From positions 20,921,622-20,985,621 of the forward strand of contig OZ022351.1 in NCBI GenBank assembly GCA_963989245.1: DNA of 64,000 nt, read 5' to 3'. Shown piece after piece: positions 30,303 through 42,713 of this stretch. A program made the translations under genes and the position numbers. This DNA comes from Nansenia antarctica (taxonomy: Eukaryota > Chordata > Actinopteri > Argentiniformes > Microstomatidae). The notes beneath the pieces were generated by a model. That model saw only the letters and a list, made by a program, of their open reading frames with translations. It ran no database searches and was not told the origin of the DNA. Positions within the stretch are counted from its first letter, which is position 1; every line of letters starts with the position of its first letter.

Positions 30303-30990
30303 CCCCCACTCATAAGAGCAAGCCTGGGCTGGCGATATTAATAAGCCCCCCCCCCCTATTAGATATCAACATAGCATACCCATACATCAACAATGAGATA
30401 AGCTGATCCTTTAAAACTTTCATAGGCCCTCTTGTAGTGTGACCCAATACGTAAGCTAGCTGGACCATCACCCTGAAGTGTAGGTTTGTCAGCCTCCTTG
30501 GCAGGACACAGAGAGAAGACACAGGGGCGGAAACAGTGTCAGACAACCCTGTAGCGAACACCGTACCTGACAGGTCGATAACGTCACCCAACCCACGAGC
30601 CTGAGTGAGTGTGACCGGATAAACAGGAAATACATCTGGGAAATTCCAAGCCAAAACATCCAACTGCAGAATTGCTGGGGCACAGACACAACACCCATGT
30701 CAAAACCTTGTACCAACACACTAGACCCACAGAATGAGTCATCAGATAAAGGTAACACACTGGACAGAACAAAAGACTGTGCAGCTCCAGTATCCCTTAT
30801 AATGTGAACTGGCCGCTGGTCCCCCACCTCACCCCCACCTCACCACTTATGGGAAAACATTCCATCAAGCATAAATGGGTTGTAACTGGGATCCAGAGAG
30901 TCATTCATGCCAGCCACTTCAGGCATCAATGTCACTGGCTTCAGCAACGTCTACTCTGCACCAAGCCGACCTCCTTTGGTCGCTGAACGG
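30303..30990 (-). pseudogene. Gypsy pol remnant with protease motif
   Basis: The minus strand encodes an aspartic-protease start (IIRDTGAAQSF at about 30765-30800) followed by LVQGFDMG. The frame then breaks and the sequence goes to the 3' LTR. RT, RNase H and integrase are absent, so a large internal deletion joined the protease region to the 3' end. Confidence 0.75.
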
Positions 30991-31014
30991 GCAGGGCCTG
31001 TTCCATAGATCATG

Positions 31015-31229
31015 TGTACTGTGTTCTACAGATGAGATCTGTGTTCTATAGATGATGTCTGTGTTCTATAGATGATGTCTGTTCTATAGATGAGGTCTGT
31101 GTTCTATAGATGATGTCTGTTCTATAAATGATGTCTGTATTCTATAGATAATGTCTGTTCTATAGATGATGTCTGTGTTCTATAGATAATGTCTGTTCTA
31201 TAGATGATGTCTGTGTTCTATAAATGATG
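31015..31229 (+). repeat. Minisatellite, left of endonuclease LINE (A/B)
   Basis: About 11 copies of the 18/20-bp gatgatgtctgtgttctata unit. The array resumes at 34880 after the LINE. Confidence 0.95.
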
Positions 31230-34200
31230 ATCACACGGTAACAGACCCTGGAACGGAAATGACAACGAATCAAATGATCAGCACGGTAGTTGACGGAGTA
31301 ACAACACTGGCAGGACATAAGCTACAAAGCTGCATCTGTGGCTGGAAAAAGATAACATCAGAGAAGGGTCTCAAGATCCACCAGGGCAGGAAAAAGTGCC
31401 TAAGAGAGCTTAGCGAGGTGCCTCGCATTGACCACTACTTCCTCAGAGGTAGGGCAAATCAGTCGAGTGAAGCCCAGTGGCAGGATATTCACCACAGTCC
31501 ACAGGGTATCAGAACCCCAGACGAAGCTCAACCAAGCACAGATCCATCAACGGACATGAGTCCAGACCCTATCCAGCCACAGACAGCAGTAGAGAGGAAG
31601 ATGAATGGACGAAAGCCTCAAATCTTGTGGCCTAAAGCCTGCCAGAAAAAGGAGTGGGAAAACACAGACACAGACCTTGTCCATCTTCTAGAAGGTCTGA
31701 AAGGGGGAGTGGAAAGAAAGCTGGACAAGATTGGAGAGATCATTTACAGCTATGGAGCAGAGAGATTTGGGGTGAAAAGTATGAACCATGGGACACAGAA
31801 GGAACCATCAGCCCATCTCAAGTCCAGGAGACAACAAGAGATTGAAAGACTTGTGAAAGAAAGAAGGTGCCTGAGAAAACAGTGGAAGAAGGCCACAGAA
31901 GTGGAAAGGAAAGGACTTGAGGCACTACAGGTCGACATCAAGCAGCGTCTTGCAACACTGCGAAGAGCAGAATGCTTGAAAAGCAACACAAGAAGAAAGA
32001 GCGAACGAGGACTGCCTTCTACAGAGATCCCTACAAGTTCGTCAAAGACCTCTTTGTCAAGGAGAAAACGGGGACCCTCAAAGTACCCATAAGGGAACTA
32101 GAGGAGCACCTGAGGAAGACCTACTCCGACAACCAGAGGCATGTGCCAGCCAGCATTCCGGATGACATGCCACCAATCCAACCACCTGAGCACCAGATTG
32201 AAACAAGGCCCCCTACATGGAGCGAAGTTGAGAGCACAGTAAAACGGGCAAAAACAGCCTCAGCCCCTGGGCCCAACGGCGTTCCATACAGGCTATATAA
32301 GAACAGTCCAGGCGTCTTGAAATACCTCTGGAAGCTAATGAAAGTGGCATGGGAAAAGGGAATCATACCAAAGGCATAGCGAAGGGCAGGAGGGATCCTG
32401 ATTCCCAAAGAGAAGAATTCCTCAACCATCGACCAGTTCCGCCAGATCAGTCTACTGAATGTGGAAGGAAAGATTTTCTTCAGTGTTGTGGCCCAGAGGC
32501 TCTCAGTATTCTTGCAGAAGAACAACTTTGTCGACACCTCAGTGTAGAAGGCAGGGATAAGTGGATTCTCAGGATGCCTGGAACACACAAATGTCATCTG
32601 GCACCAGGTACAAACGGCCAAGAAGGAGAAGAAAGACCTGTATGTGGTTTTCTTAGATCTTGCCAATGCCTTCGGGTCAGTGCCTCATGAGATTTTGTGG
32701 ACAGCATTCAACTTCTTCCAAGTCCCAGAGGGCATCACAAGGCTGGTCAAATCCTACTTCCAGGACCTCCAGTTCTGTGTTACAGCACAAGCCAGTAACT
32801 GCATGGCAGCACCTCGAGATAGGCATAATGGCGGGCTGCACCATCTCTCCACTGGCGTTTACCATGGCAATGGAGCTCATTATTCGAGCATCCCGATGGG
32901 TTGTTGGAGGGGAACGGTTGAAGAGCGGGCTGCTTCTTCCTCCAATCAGGGCGTACATGGATGACATGACGACAATAACAACAACAAACACATGCACCAA
33001 ACGCCTGCTGGATAAACTCCAGGGAAACATCAAATGGGCACGAATGGAGATTTAACCCAGCAAGTCCCGCAGTATCTCCATTGTCAAAGGCAAGCTCGCC
33101 AATGAGAGGTTCCACGTCGACAACGAGCCAATACCAACAGTTCTGGAGAAGCCTATCAAAAGCCTTGGCCGCTGGTATAGCGCAGAACTCAAAGACTTGA
33201 AGCAGGTGGAACAACTCAGGCAGGATACAATCAGTGGCCTCAAGCAGATCAACAACACTGCTCTCCCTGGGAAGCTGAAGCTGTGGTGCTTTCAGTTTGG
33301 GCTGCTGCCCTGTCTCATGTGGCCAATTTCCATCTACGAGGTCACACTATCCCAAACCAACCGGCTGGAGAGACTGGTGAATGCACAAGTGAGGAAGTGG
33401 CTTGGACTGCCGAGAGGCCTTAGCAGCATAGGCCTGTATGGCAACGGAGCCCTCTCCCTACCAATCTCAAGCCTGGTGGAGGAGTACAAATGTGCCAAAT
33501 CAAGGCTGGTAATGACACTCACAGAATCCCGGGATCCATTCGTCAGAGGTGCTGCTCCGATCCTAGCAACGGGGAGGAAATGGATGCCATCTGCAGCAGT
33601 TGCGGTGGCAAAGACCGCCCTCAGACACCGGGATATAGTGGGGCATGTCCAACATGGCAGAGGGGGCCTTGGTTTGGAAACAACAACACCCACATGGCAA
33701 AAGGCTACTCCAACCGAACGGCGGAAGATGGTGGTTGAGGAGGTGCGCCACCAGGAGGAAGCAGCCAGGTGCGCCAAGGCAGTCTCCCAAGCCCAGCAAG
33801 GCCGCTGGATGAAGTGGGAGAGCGTGGAGAGGAGGAAAATCACGTGGAACGAGCTGTGGAGCATGGAGTTTAATAAGATTCATCATCAGAGCCACATATG
33901 ATGTCCTGCCCTCTCCTACCAACCTACATCTCTGGTATGGAGAGGACCCAGCCTGTCTCCAGTGTGCAGCCCCAGCAACCCTCAAACACATCTTGGTGGG
34001 TTGCAAGACCAGTCTAACTCAAGGAAGATACACCTGGCGCCACAACCAAGTGCTAAAGTGCTTCGCTGCCGAACTTGAGCACAAGAGGGTAACCACCAAC
34101 GCCATGCCTCTAAATGCCCAGATTACCTTTCCACGGACAATCTTCATCCGGGAAGGGGACAAACAGCGGACCAAGCCATCACCTCCAGACTCAGGCCCAC

Positions 34201-34870
34201 TGAACGCAGCCTGGGATTGGGAAATGCGGGTAGACCTCAGTCAGAGGCTCACCTTCCCACCCGAAATTGCAGCGACCAACCTGCGCCCAGACCTAGTCCT
34301 CTGGTCCAAGTCCTGCCGGCGTGTCTTCATCGTAGAACTGACGGTCCCATGGGATGAGGCCATCGATGAGGCATTCGAATGGAAGAGGCTGCGGTATGCC
34401 AACTTAGCAGTCGAAGCAGAGGGGCGGGGCTGGAACGTGAAGGTGTGGCCAGTGGAGGTGGGCTGCAGAGGCTTTGTAGCCAGCTCCACCACAAGGCTCC
34501 TGAGGGCAATAGGGATCAGAGGACAGGCCCAACGGAAGGCAATTAAAGAACTGTCCACTGCAGCAGAACGGAGCAGTCACTGGCTGTGGCTGAAACGTAG
34601 GGACCCAACATGGGCTCCCAAATGACCACGTGGTGCCACCGTGCGACACACACCCAGGCCTGATCAGCCTGTGGTGGGCCAACCTCGGCAGAGGGTGTCT
34701 TGTGATAAATGGCCGAAACAACCAATGAGGTCGGGGACCACAACTGAAGATGTGTCGTACTGGTGGCACCACGTGATCATTGCCAAATTCCACTCCACCT
34801 AAGAGGACATCTCCAACTCCACTCAGTCAATTGTTGTGCTGAATATTTAGGGATTTTAACATCTAGTCCT
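31230..34870 (+). mobile_element. REL-endonuclease LINE inserted in the minisatellite (A/B)
   Basis: A non-LTR retrotransposon with an N-terminal zinc finger, an RT and a C-terminal restriction-like endonuclease. This layout is found in the R2/R4/HERO/NeSL groups, and HERO is my best guess. Minisatellite flanks it on both sides. A near-identical copy lies at 45933-49560. Confidence 0.88.
31259..34625 (+). pseudogene. REL-LINE polyprotein, several frameshifts and stops
   Basis: The frame at 31259-32092 begins with a Cys/His finger (CICGWKK, then H and C residues) and charged coil-like sequence. It shifts near 32000 to a frame with APGPNGVPYRLYK, broken by a TAG at 32377-32379. RT motifs continue (FLDLANAFGSVPH, GCTISPLAF in another frame, YMDD at 32953-32964). 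After more breaks, 33197-33901 and 33993-34625 encode the thumb, a Cys/His knuckle (CLQCAAPATLKHILVGC, about 33953-34003) and the PD-(D/E)xK-like site RPDLVLW ... VELTVPW (34282-34350). It is clearly inactive in this form. Confidence 0.85.
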
Positions 34871-34879
34871 ATTAAGAAT

Positions 34880-34988
34880 CCTTCTGTGTTCTATAGATGA
34901 TATCTGTTTTATAGATGATGTCTGTTCTATAGATGATGTCTGTGTTCTATAGATGATGTATGTCTATGTTCTATAGATGATGTCTGTG
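34880..34988 (+). repeat. Minisatellite, right of endonuclease LINE (A/B)
   Basis: About five further 18/20-bp units with variants such as gatatctgttttata. Confidence 0.93.
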
Positions 34989-35079
34989 CCAGGATAGCGG
35001 ATCAAACGTGTCATTTTACACTGCAATCTCACACACCGTATCAGCCAGGATAGCGGTTGAACACATGCAGTATCTATAT

Positions 35080-35236
35080 GTATCTATTCTTTAAAAAAAA
35101 AAATATATATATATTTATTTTGTATTACTATCCTTCTTTTTCTGTAGTATTTTAAATTGTTTATGCTATATGTAAAGCACTTTGAATTGCCCCTGTTGTA
35201 TGAAATGTGCTATATAAATAAACTTGCCTTGCCTTA
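35080..35236 (+). repeat. LINE/SINE 3' tail
   Basis: AT-rich start, then gtaaagcactttgaattgcc and gctatataaataaactt, the kind of 3' end common to fish L2-type LINEs and the SINEs they mobilise, with a ttgccttgcctt tail. The same sequence is at about 49790-49925. Confidence 0.6.
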
Positions 35237-35248
35237 CCTACAACCTTT

Positions 35249-35647
35249 GGGGGCGTTCACACTTGACCTCTTTTTTTAGAAAAAAGCGAGGCCTTCAGCG
35301 CCTTTTTACATACAACCCTATGGGAAAAGGGAAAAAACTGCCCCTTTTTAAAAAAAGAGAAGAATCAAATGTTGCCGGTCAAGCAAATGTTGACGATCAG
35401 CTTTGCTGCGTGCATTATCGACTTTAGCAGACATGCAAATAAAAAACTTTTATTGAGTACAAAATCGATTTTCCTTTGTTCAAAATCGATTTTCCTTTGC
35501 GCAAAATGTATTTTCTTTTGCGCAAAATATTTTTTTTCTCGAAATAATTGTGGCACATAATTAACTCCATAAAAAGCGAAAAGGCGCTGAAGGCGGCGCT
35601 TTTTTCAAAAAAAGAAAAAAGAAAAGACGTCAAGTGTGAACGCCCCC
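35249..35647. mobile_element. 0.4-kb MITE upstream of gene B
   Basis: Terminal inverted repeats gggggcgttcacacttgac and its complement, with ttt on both flanks. Internal repeats of aaaatcgattttcctttg occur. The same element is at 49940-50311 upstream of C and absent upstream of A and D. Confidence 0.85.
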
Positions 35648-35819
35648 TTTCACGTCACTTTGCTGAAATGAAAGTGTTTTGCCCAGAAGTATTATTGTTA
35701 ATTTTGACAGACTTGGTCCTCCATAAGAGGCATCTTCAGAAAGTCACTCAACACTGCATAACTGAGTGTATTGTCCTGTCCTGTCAACTGCCAAGTCAAT
35801 CGAAAGAGTTTACTATTTT

Positions 35820-36010
35820 TACTACAGTCGTTTTTGTTTCTTCCCTGCGCGGTAATGATCTAAGCAACGAAAACCAAACTGCGTTTTGACTTTGAGTAAT
35901 GAGAGACAGTGCGACACTGTAGGTGTTGCAGACGTTTATAAACGACTTGTTCAGGGCTGGGCTGTTTGCATCGTGAGCTGTCGGGATCACACAGGCTCGT
36001 CCAAGTAAAG
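35820..36010 (+). promoter_or_regulatory. Gene B promoter region and noncoding exon 1
   Basis: Contains gtttttgtttcttccc and cgaaaaccaaact as in gene A, then the first exon ending tccaagtaaag|gtaggt (donor after 36010). Confidence 0.55.
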
Positions 36011-36692
36011 GTAGGTCTACCGTCATTCAGAATAAAAGCTTTTTCTTTACACGATTTACAAATCAGGCTATATTACAACACAGTAACCACCACATCCCAA
36101 AATAAAAATAACAAAAGCAAAAATGTGACAGATTTTTACCTTAAGTATAACAATAATTCACAGTAGTCCTACACACTTTTTTTTTGTTACTATGCAGTTT
36201 GACTGAGTCCAACAGAGATGTCAATTCCAAAGTGAAGGCTTTAAATCTGCTTCCCAAACTTACACATCTGTATGTAAAATGTGCCCATCAAATCCTAATA
36301 TTTACATGGATTCCAGTTCAGTGGTATTAGGTAAAGTAGGTAAAGGTAAAGGTTATTCAAGGTAAAGTTACGTTCAGAGTACAGAGAGATGACATGAAAA
36401 TACATGTTTATGAATTACATTCATAAACAAAGGGGACAAAGTGGCTCAATATTGCAAAAAAAGATTGCAACATCTGCAATTTTAGCATTCGTAAGATAGA
36501 TTGTTGTGCAAAACGTTCAAATTGACCTCTGTTGCTTTGCTTAGTACACAAACCCAAATCTATCAATGAATTCTAATACAAAGTTCCTTTTACAAAGAAA
36601 CACCTCTCTTATGTGTTTGTTACCACACTATGGGTGGTTTATATCCTTGGATGTCTTTGTAAACAGCAACCATCGTGTCCTGCTTCCTAGAG

Positions 36693-39600
36693 ATGTCTGT
36701 CCCCAGCAGTCTCCAGTCTGAAGAGGTGTTCCAGTGCTCCATCTGTTTGCACATGTTCACTGAGCCAGTCTCCATCCCATGTGGACACAACTTCTGTAAG
36801 ACCTGCATCAACACACACTGGGATAGTAGAGACCTGTGCCAGTGTCCCCTCTGTCAGAGTACGTATAATAGCAGACCTGAGCTCTGTGTCAACACAGTGA
36901 TGAGAGAAGCTGTTGATAACTGTAAAGAAACAGCAAGACGCAGAGCCCGAGCAGCCCCAGCCCCAGGCCCTGTCCCTGCCCCACCCCCAGGCCCTGTCCC
37001 TGCCCCACCCCCAGCCCATGTCCCTGGTTCAGCTCCAGCCCCAGCACCTGCCCCAGCCCTATCCTCATCCCCAGCCCCTGCTTCATCCCCAGCCCCTGGC
37101 CCTTCCCCTGCCCCAGCCCCTGGCCCTTCCCCTGCCCCAGCCCCTGGCCCTTCCCCTGCCCCAGCCCCTGACCCTGCCCCTGCCACAGCCCCAGCCCATG
37201 TCCCTGCTTCAGCTCCAGCCCCTGTCCTTGCCCCTGCTTCAGCCCCTGCCCCAGCCCCTGACCCTGCCCCTGCTTCAGCCCCAGCCCCAGCTAGGCCTGG
37301 ATGCAATTCTTCAGGGAGCAGGTTGGTGTTCCTAGGGTTCTGTCTGGCTGGTCTGGTGTTCTTCCTGTATCGACAGACCCACCTGGAGCCTGACCAGAGT
37401 GGCACATGTTCACTGACAGACCCAGAGGCAGCGTGTAAAATACCATACAAACCACCGGGAGAGTGGGGAGAGAAGATGGTGGGTATGGGTATGGGTGTGT
37501 GTGTGTGCGTGTGGGTGTGTGTGTGTGTGTTTGTGTGTGTGTGTGCGTGTCTGTCTGCACGTGCATGTGTGTGTGCGTGTCTGTCTGCACGTGCATGTGT
37601 GTGTGCGTGCGCGTGTGCAAGAGTGAGAGAGAGGGAGAAAGAGAAAGAGTGGGGAGAAAATGGTGTGTGTGTGTGTGTGTCTGTGAGGGAGTGAGTGGGA
37701 GAGAGGGAGAAAGAGAGAGAGTGAGAGAGAGAGGGAGAGAGAGAGAGAGAGAGAAGATGGTGGGTATGGGGTTGTTATTGTCTTGTTTATTAGTTTTTCT
37801 GTCTCAGCTTCAGAAAATGATGGCTGAGATGCAGCAGATGATCCAGGACCGTCTGAAGAAGGTGAAGGAGGTCAAACACTCAGTAGAGCTCAGCACGGTG
37901 AGTCCTCCTGACCTTTCACCTATGATGTGTTCTAATGTAGAAGTTGCCCCACCTGACAGGTCTAGTGTTGCTAAGAGGTCTAGATGTGTTAATGGAGTCA
38001 GTTGATTACATGATTACTGGAAGCTGTGGTTCTCATGGTTTACACACATGTACAGTTTGTATTCAATTGTGATAGACATGGCTATATCATGTGGTCATGT
38101 TGACGTGCACATACATTTTTCCTCAGAGAGAATCAGAGAGAGAGAGAGAGGTCAGTTTGCAGTCCATCCGTGATCTGAAGCTCTTGTTTGAGGGAAGCCT
38201 GGCTGAGCTCATTGAGATTGAGGAGCAGCAGAAAGCAGCAGAGAGGCGGGCTGAGGGGCTCATTAAAGAGCTGGAGGAGGAAGTCACTGAGCTACAGAGG
38301 AGGAGCATTGAGCTGGAGCAGCTCTCACACACTGAGGACCACCTCCTCCTCCTACAGGTCAGTGTCCTTCTCTCTCGTCGCTACATGAGTAGTGCTGCTC
38401 TTTTATTAGAATCATTTGTTTTTATTTATTCTTCCTGCATTGCATTGCAGTTGTGTATGATATGTATATTGTACAGTGTGTATTTATTTATTTATCGCTC
38501 TCAATGCCTAATGTCTCCTACTGTTTCGCGTCCAATACTGGTCTGAGATCAGAGTTCACAGTGATTCTCTCTCTTCTCTTCTGTTGCAGAGTGAGAGTCT
38601 CCCATCCAAGGACTGGTCTGAGATCAGAGTTCACAGTGATCTCTCTCTAAGGACTGTGAGAGTGTTCCTGTCTCAGCTGGTGGAGAAACTTCAGAGTGAA
38701 ACCAAGAAGCTGCTTGATGTTGGTAAGACTGATTATATGCCAGTCGCTGATAGGTATTCGTTACCGGCTAATTGTTTGCATGCATACATCAGGCCATGGC
38801 AACAGTCAGTGAGCATGAAAAAGAACAATGCTTTGCTAGGTGGCAGGTTTGGGGTCGGTGAGGGCATAACCAACACTTGCAACCCAAACGTTCCACCCAA
38901 AGCTAACCCAAATGCTAATTCTTGTTGCTAATGTTAACATTTGCTAATACCTTCCCCTGACATACCCTTACCAAGTGAATGCCTGACTTCAGATTCAGAT
39001 TCAGATAACGTTTATTGCCATTATGCTTGACACATATAGGAATTTGCTTTGGCATTACAGAAGGTGCATTTATGCTTTTTTCACATATATATGAACAAAA
39101 CAAGTACAATACAAATGCAAAAACAGGCAAAAACAGGACAACACAGGACAGACAGTGCATGGATAGTGCTGTAAATAAAGTGCAGTGCAGAGTTATACAA
39201 GGTCTAGTGCATGTTCAGTCCTGGGCAGACTTGGAGGCGGGGGGGAGGGGGAAGCCAGAGTCATTTAGCAGCCTGGCGGCTGAGGGGAAGAAGCTGAGCC
39301 TGTGGCGGGCCTTCAGTGCCTTAGGCAGCCGCAACCTTCTTCCAGAGGGAAGCAGGGTGAGGAGGCCGTGGCCGGGGTGGAAGGTGTCGGCCATGATCTT
39401 TCTTGCCCTCCTCAGAGCCCTGGTGTCATGCAAGGAGTTAAGGGAGGGCAAGGGACAGCCGATCACCCTCTCTGCTGAACGTAACACCCGCTGCAACTTG
39501 GCCTTGTCCTTGGTCGTTGCAGCAGGGAACCAGGTGATGATGGAGTGGGTGAGGATGGACTCTATGATGGCCGTGTAAAACTGGACCATCATGGACCTCG

Positions 39601-41196
39601 GCAGCCTGAATTTCCTCAGCTGCCGGAGGAAGAACATCCTCTTCTGGGCCTTCTTCGTGAGGGCCTCGGTGTTCCGCTCCCACTTAAGGTCCCGGGAGAT
39701 GGTCATGCCTAGAAAGCGGCATGACTCCACGGAGGCCACCGGGGTACCTCCCAGCGTGATGGGAGGGGGCAGGGCTGCTTTCCTACGGACCCTTACCATA
39801 GCCACTTAAAGTTAATACCAAAGTTGCTAACAACGTGTTTTTTTTGTGAGGGGGGGGGGGCGGGGGGTTCTGCATGCTATGGGGGCCAACTGGCCTACGA
39901 CTATACTTGCTGCATGCATGTTTTACTTAGAGACTGTGCTGGATAAGCACAACTGAATGACATACCTTCTTACTATCACTGTGGTCCTCGTATCAATAAT
40001 ATTCATTTTCTGTCAAAGACCAGAACAAGTTTCTATTCAAGACATATAACTACTCTGAAGATAACTATACACTGTAGATACAAAGTATGAACATACACAC
40101 TAATATGTGAGGTGGAATACGTTATATACATTTACTGAAAAGATTTAAGCTTGTGCCTATATACAGTATATGTGGTCACCTGACTACAGTGGTCTCTTCT
40201 GTGTCCACAGAGCTGAGGAGGATGCAGCAGTACGCAGGTATGTGCTGTTTAAACATGTAATGCATTGATGATGTATGACAGTAAATGACCCCTCCTCCTC
40301 CTTTAACTCCTCTCTTAAGACAGTAGAAGGACAATATTGACTCCTTCAATATTGAAGGGACTTGTGTCCCACATTTCTGCCAGGACAAATTAGAGATACC
40401 ATCAAAGAGAGTGTTGGTCGAGCAATGGTAGAGAGAGAGCACGGGCCACGCTCCTCTCTTGTGTATCCTTCAGGCAGGAAGTACACCTGACAGTCTGTCT
40501 GACCAACACTGCCCTCTGGGGCTATGGGGTGTGTAGTCAGTTATGTAGTGTTTAGTCAATGCAGCCCAATCTACCCAGATCTGGGGTCATGACACTAGAC
40601 ATTATTGATGTAACAGCATGGTAAAGACCCAGTATAAACTATATATATATATATATATATATAGCCATTCTTGTCCATGCCCTGGTCACTTCCCATTTAG
40701 ACTATTGTAATGCCATCCTCTTTGGTCTCCCACACAAATGTCTCCATAAACTCCAACTGGTCCAGAACTCAGCTGCACGCATCATTACTAGAACTCCCTC
40801 CATTCACCATATCACTCCAGTTCTCCAACAACTTCATTGGCTCCCCATCAAATTCCGTATTCATTTTAAGATTCTCCTTCTCACCTTTCAGGCTCTCCAT
40901 AACCTATCACCATCATACCTCTCTGAACTCCTTCTTACTCACACTCCCTCCCGTAGTCTCAGATTCTCCTCTGCCAACCAACTTGTCATACCTTCTGCCC
41001 GCCTGACTATTATGGGATCTAGAGCCTTCAGCCGTTCTGCTCCCTGCTCCTCTGCTCCTGTATTTTGTTTGTTGTTATATCTGATTTTGCTGTTTTTATC
41101 TAATTTTGCTTTGTTGATTTTAATGTTTTGATATGTGGTTTTAAACTGTCTTGTAAGGTGTCCTTGAGAGCCTTGAAAGGCACCCATAAATAAAAT

Positions 41197-41229
<33 letters not shown>

Positions 41230-41776
41230 GTCCTCCACAGTGGACGTTACTCTGGACCCTGATACAGCGAATCATTGGCTCATCCTGTCTAAAGATGGGA
41301 AACAAGTGAGCACGGGACACAAGCGACAGAATCTCCCTGACAACCCAAAGAGATTTGATTCTGTTCCCTCTGTCTTGGGGAAGGAGGGCTTCTCCTCAGG
41401 GAGATTCTACTATGAGGTGCAGGTGAAGGACAAGACTGGCTGGGACCTAGGAGTGGCCAGAGAGTCCATCAACAGGAAGGGGCAGAATACATATAGCCCT
41501 AACAATGGTTACTGGACTGTGTGGCTGAGGGATGGGGAGTACAAGGCTCTAGCTGGCCCAGGTGTCCTCCTCTCTCTCAGTCAGAAGCCCCAGAAGGTGG
41601 GGGTGTTTGTAGATTATGAGGGGGGTGAGGTCTCCTTCTATGATGTGGACAACAGGTCTCCTATCTACTCCTTTACTGGCATCACCTTCACAGAGAAACT
41701 CTTTCCATTCTTCAGCCCTCATTTTAATGATGGTGGTAAGAACTCAGTCCCACTGGTCATCATTCCTGTCAGTTAA
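36693..41776 (+). CDS. Gene B: RING / Pro-Ala / TM / coiled-coil / SPRY protein (TRIM-like)
   Basis: Coding exons: 36693-37478, 37808-37897, 38127-38357, 38590-38722, 40211-40237 and 41241-41776. They join in phase to 600 residues. The RING cysteines and histidine match gene A, and the Pro/Ala tract is longest of the four (16 codons more than A). The hydrophobic span is about residues 211-226. SPRY starts at residue 423. Exon 5 ends KKLLDV instead of the KRVCDVCV type of A and C. The SPRY differs most from A and C at WDLGVA, RKGQNTYS and VWLRDG. A Rex1-like LINE lies in intron 5 and an L2 tail abuts the SPRY acceptor. Of the four it is the least disrupted. Confidence 0.9.
38989..39787 (-). 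mobile_element. Rex1/CR1-like LINE 3' end in gene B
   Basis: The minus strand encodes the C-terminal end of a LINE pol: CRFLGMTISRDLKW, LRQLRKFRLPR, ESILTHSIITWF, then HPGHGLLTLLPSGRRLR. The 3' tail is agattcagattcag-type repeats at 38990-39005. Gene C is uninterrupted here (53655), so it is specific to B. Confidence 0.88.
40670..41226 (+). mobile_element. L2-like LINE 3' end next to gene B SPRY exon
   Basis: It encodes LDYCNAILFGLP, KLQLVQNSAARIITRT and HWLPIKFRIHFKILLLTF, typical of the L2-group C-terminus. It ends in an (ATT)n tail about 14 bp before the splice acceptor of the SPRY exon. It has an internal deletion relative to the copy in gene C. Confidence 0.88.
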
Positions 41777-42242
41777 ACAGACTGAGAAAATATATAGGAT
41801 TTCATTTTTGGGGGATTTAAATGTTTCATTCCTCAACTTTTACTTTTTTTGACAGGACGGAGAGAAACCTTGTTTAAGTGATTCACAGTATAGAACATAT
41901 TGTGATGGTTATATATTTCACACAAAACTAAAAAGATTAAATGAGATGCTTCAATACAAATGTCTGATAGCTGATTCCCTCTCATTGAATGTAATGTAGT
42001 TGATTTGTTTCTTATCATTGTTGTTCTTATCATGTTTCTTATCATTGAATACAGCATAAGATTTGGTAAAATAAAGATGTTATTGCTGAAGTGGTTCACT
42101 GAATCTCTTTGTTGATGAAAGGTAACATACCGTAGATGATGCTCATAGAAAACAAATATTCCTGTCATCACACTTGTAGATAAAACACAGACACACACAA
42201 TACTGTAGGAGGCAGGTAGCTTTATACGTACTCAAAGCATCA

Positions 42243-42713
42243 CGACAGGGTTAGATCAAGGGAGGGCAAGAATAAGAAGAAGAGAGGGAGAGAGAGAGAG
42301 ATAGGGAGGGGGTGATGTAGAGAGTTGCATCATTGTGACCTGCGTACCTATGTTTGTGTTGAAGACTAGTTACTGTTTCAACAGTCACACTGAAGAAGTT
42401 AGAGCACCACAAAAAGAGCTATGAAAACCTCTGTAAAATGTACATTCTGTATATATGTTGCCCCCTACTGGGCATCAATGGGTAGTGAAAAAAGACAGGG
42501 CTGAGATCCATTCTGCCAGTCAGTATACGTTCTATAATGAAGGCAGTAGATGGAGAATATGCAATTTCGATATATGACAGGGAGGGTGAAGTTCTGTCTT
42601 TGTGACCTTCAAGAAACTGTATTGAGAAGAAGCTACCAGTTGAGCGGTAACAAAAGTATAACAGATAACACAGATAACATTTTATTTACAGTTGTATGAA
42701 CTGATTAGACTGG
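42243..42713 (+). pseudogene. Coil-exon relic after gene B
   Basis: Around 42388 a block encodes TLKKLEHHKKSYENL, matching the relic at 6763 and one at 56730. Surrounding intron-like sequence (gccccctactgggcatcaa) also matches. No continuous frame results. It probably derives from another tandem TRIM-like gene. Confidence 0.5.

Noticed and set aside
33334..33864. Minus-strand frames opposite the endonuclease LINE
   Set aside because: They mirror the real plus-strand coding sequence and have no domain of their own.
31259..34625. Host gene with zinc finger and PD-(D/E)xK nuclease domain
   Set aside because: RT motifs between the two domains, shared stops, and a duplicate with the same lesions show it is a non-LTR retrotransposon.
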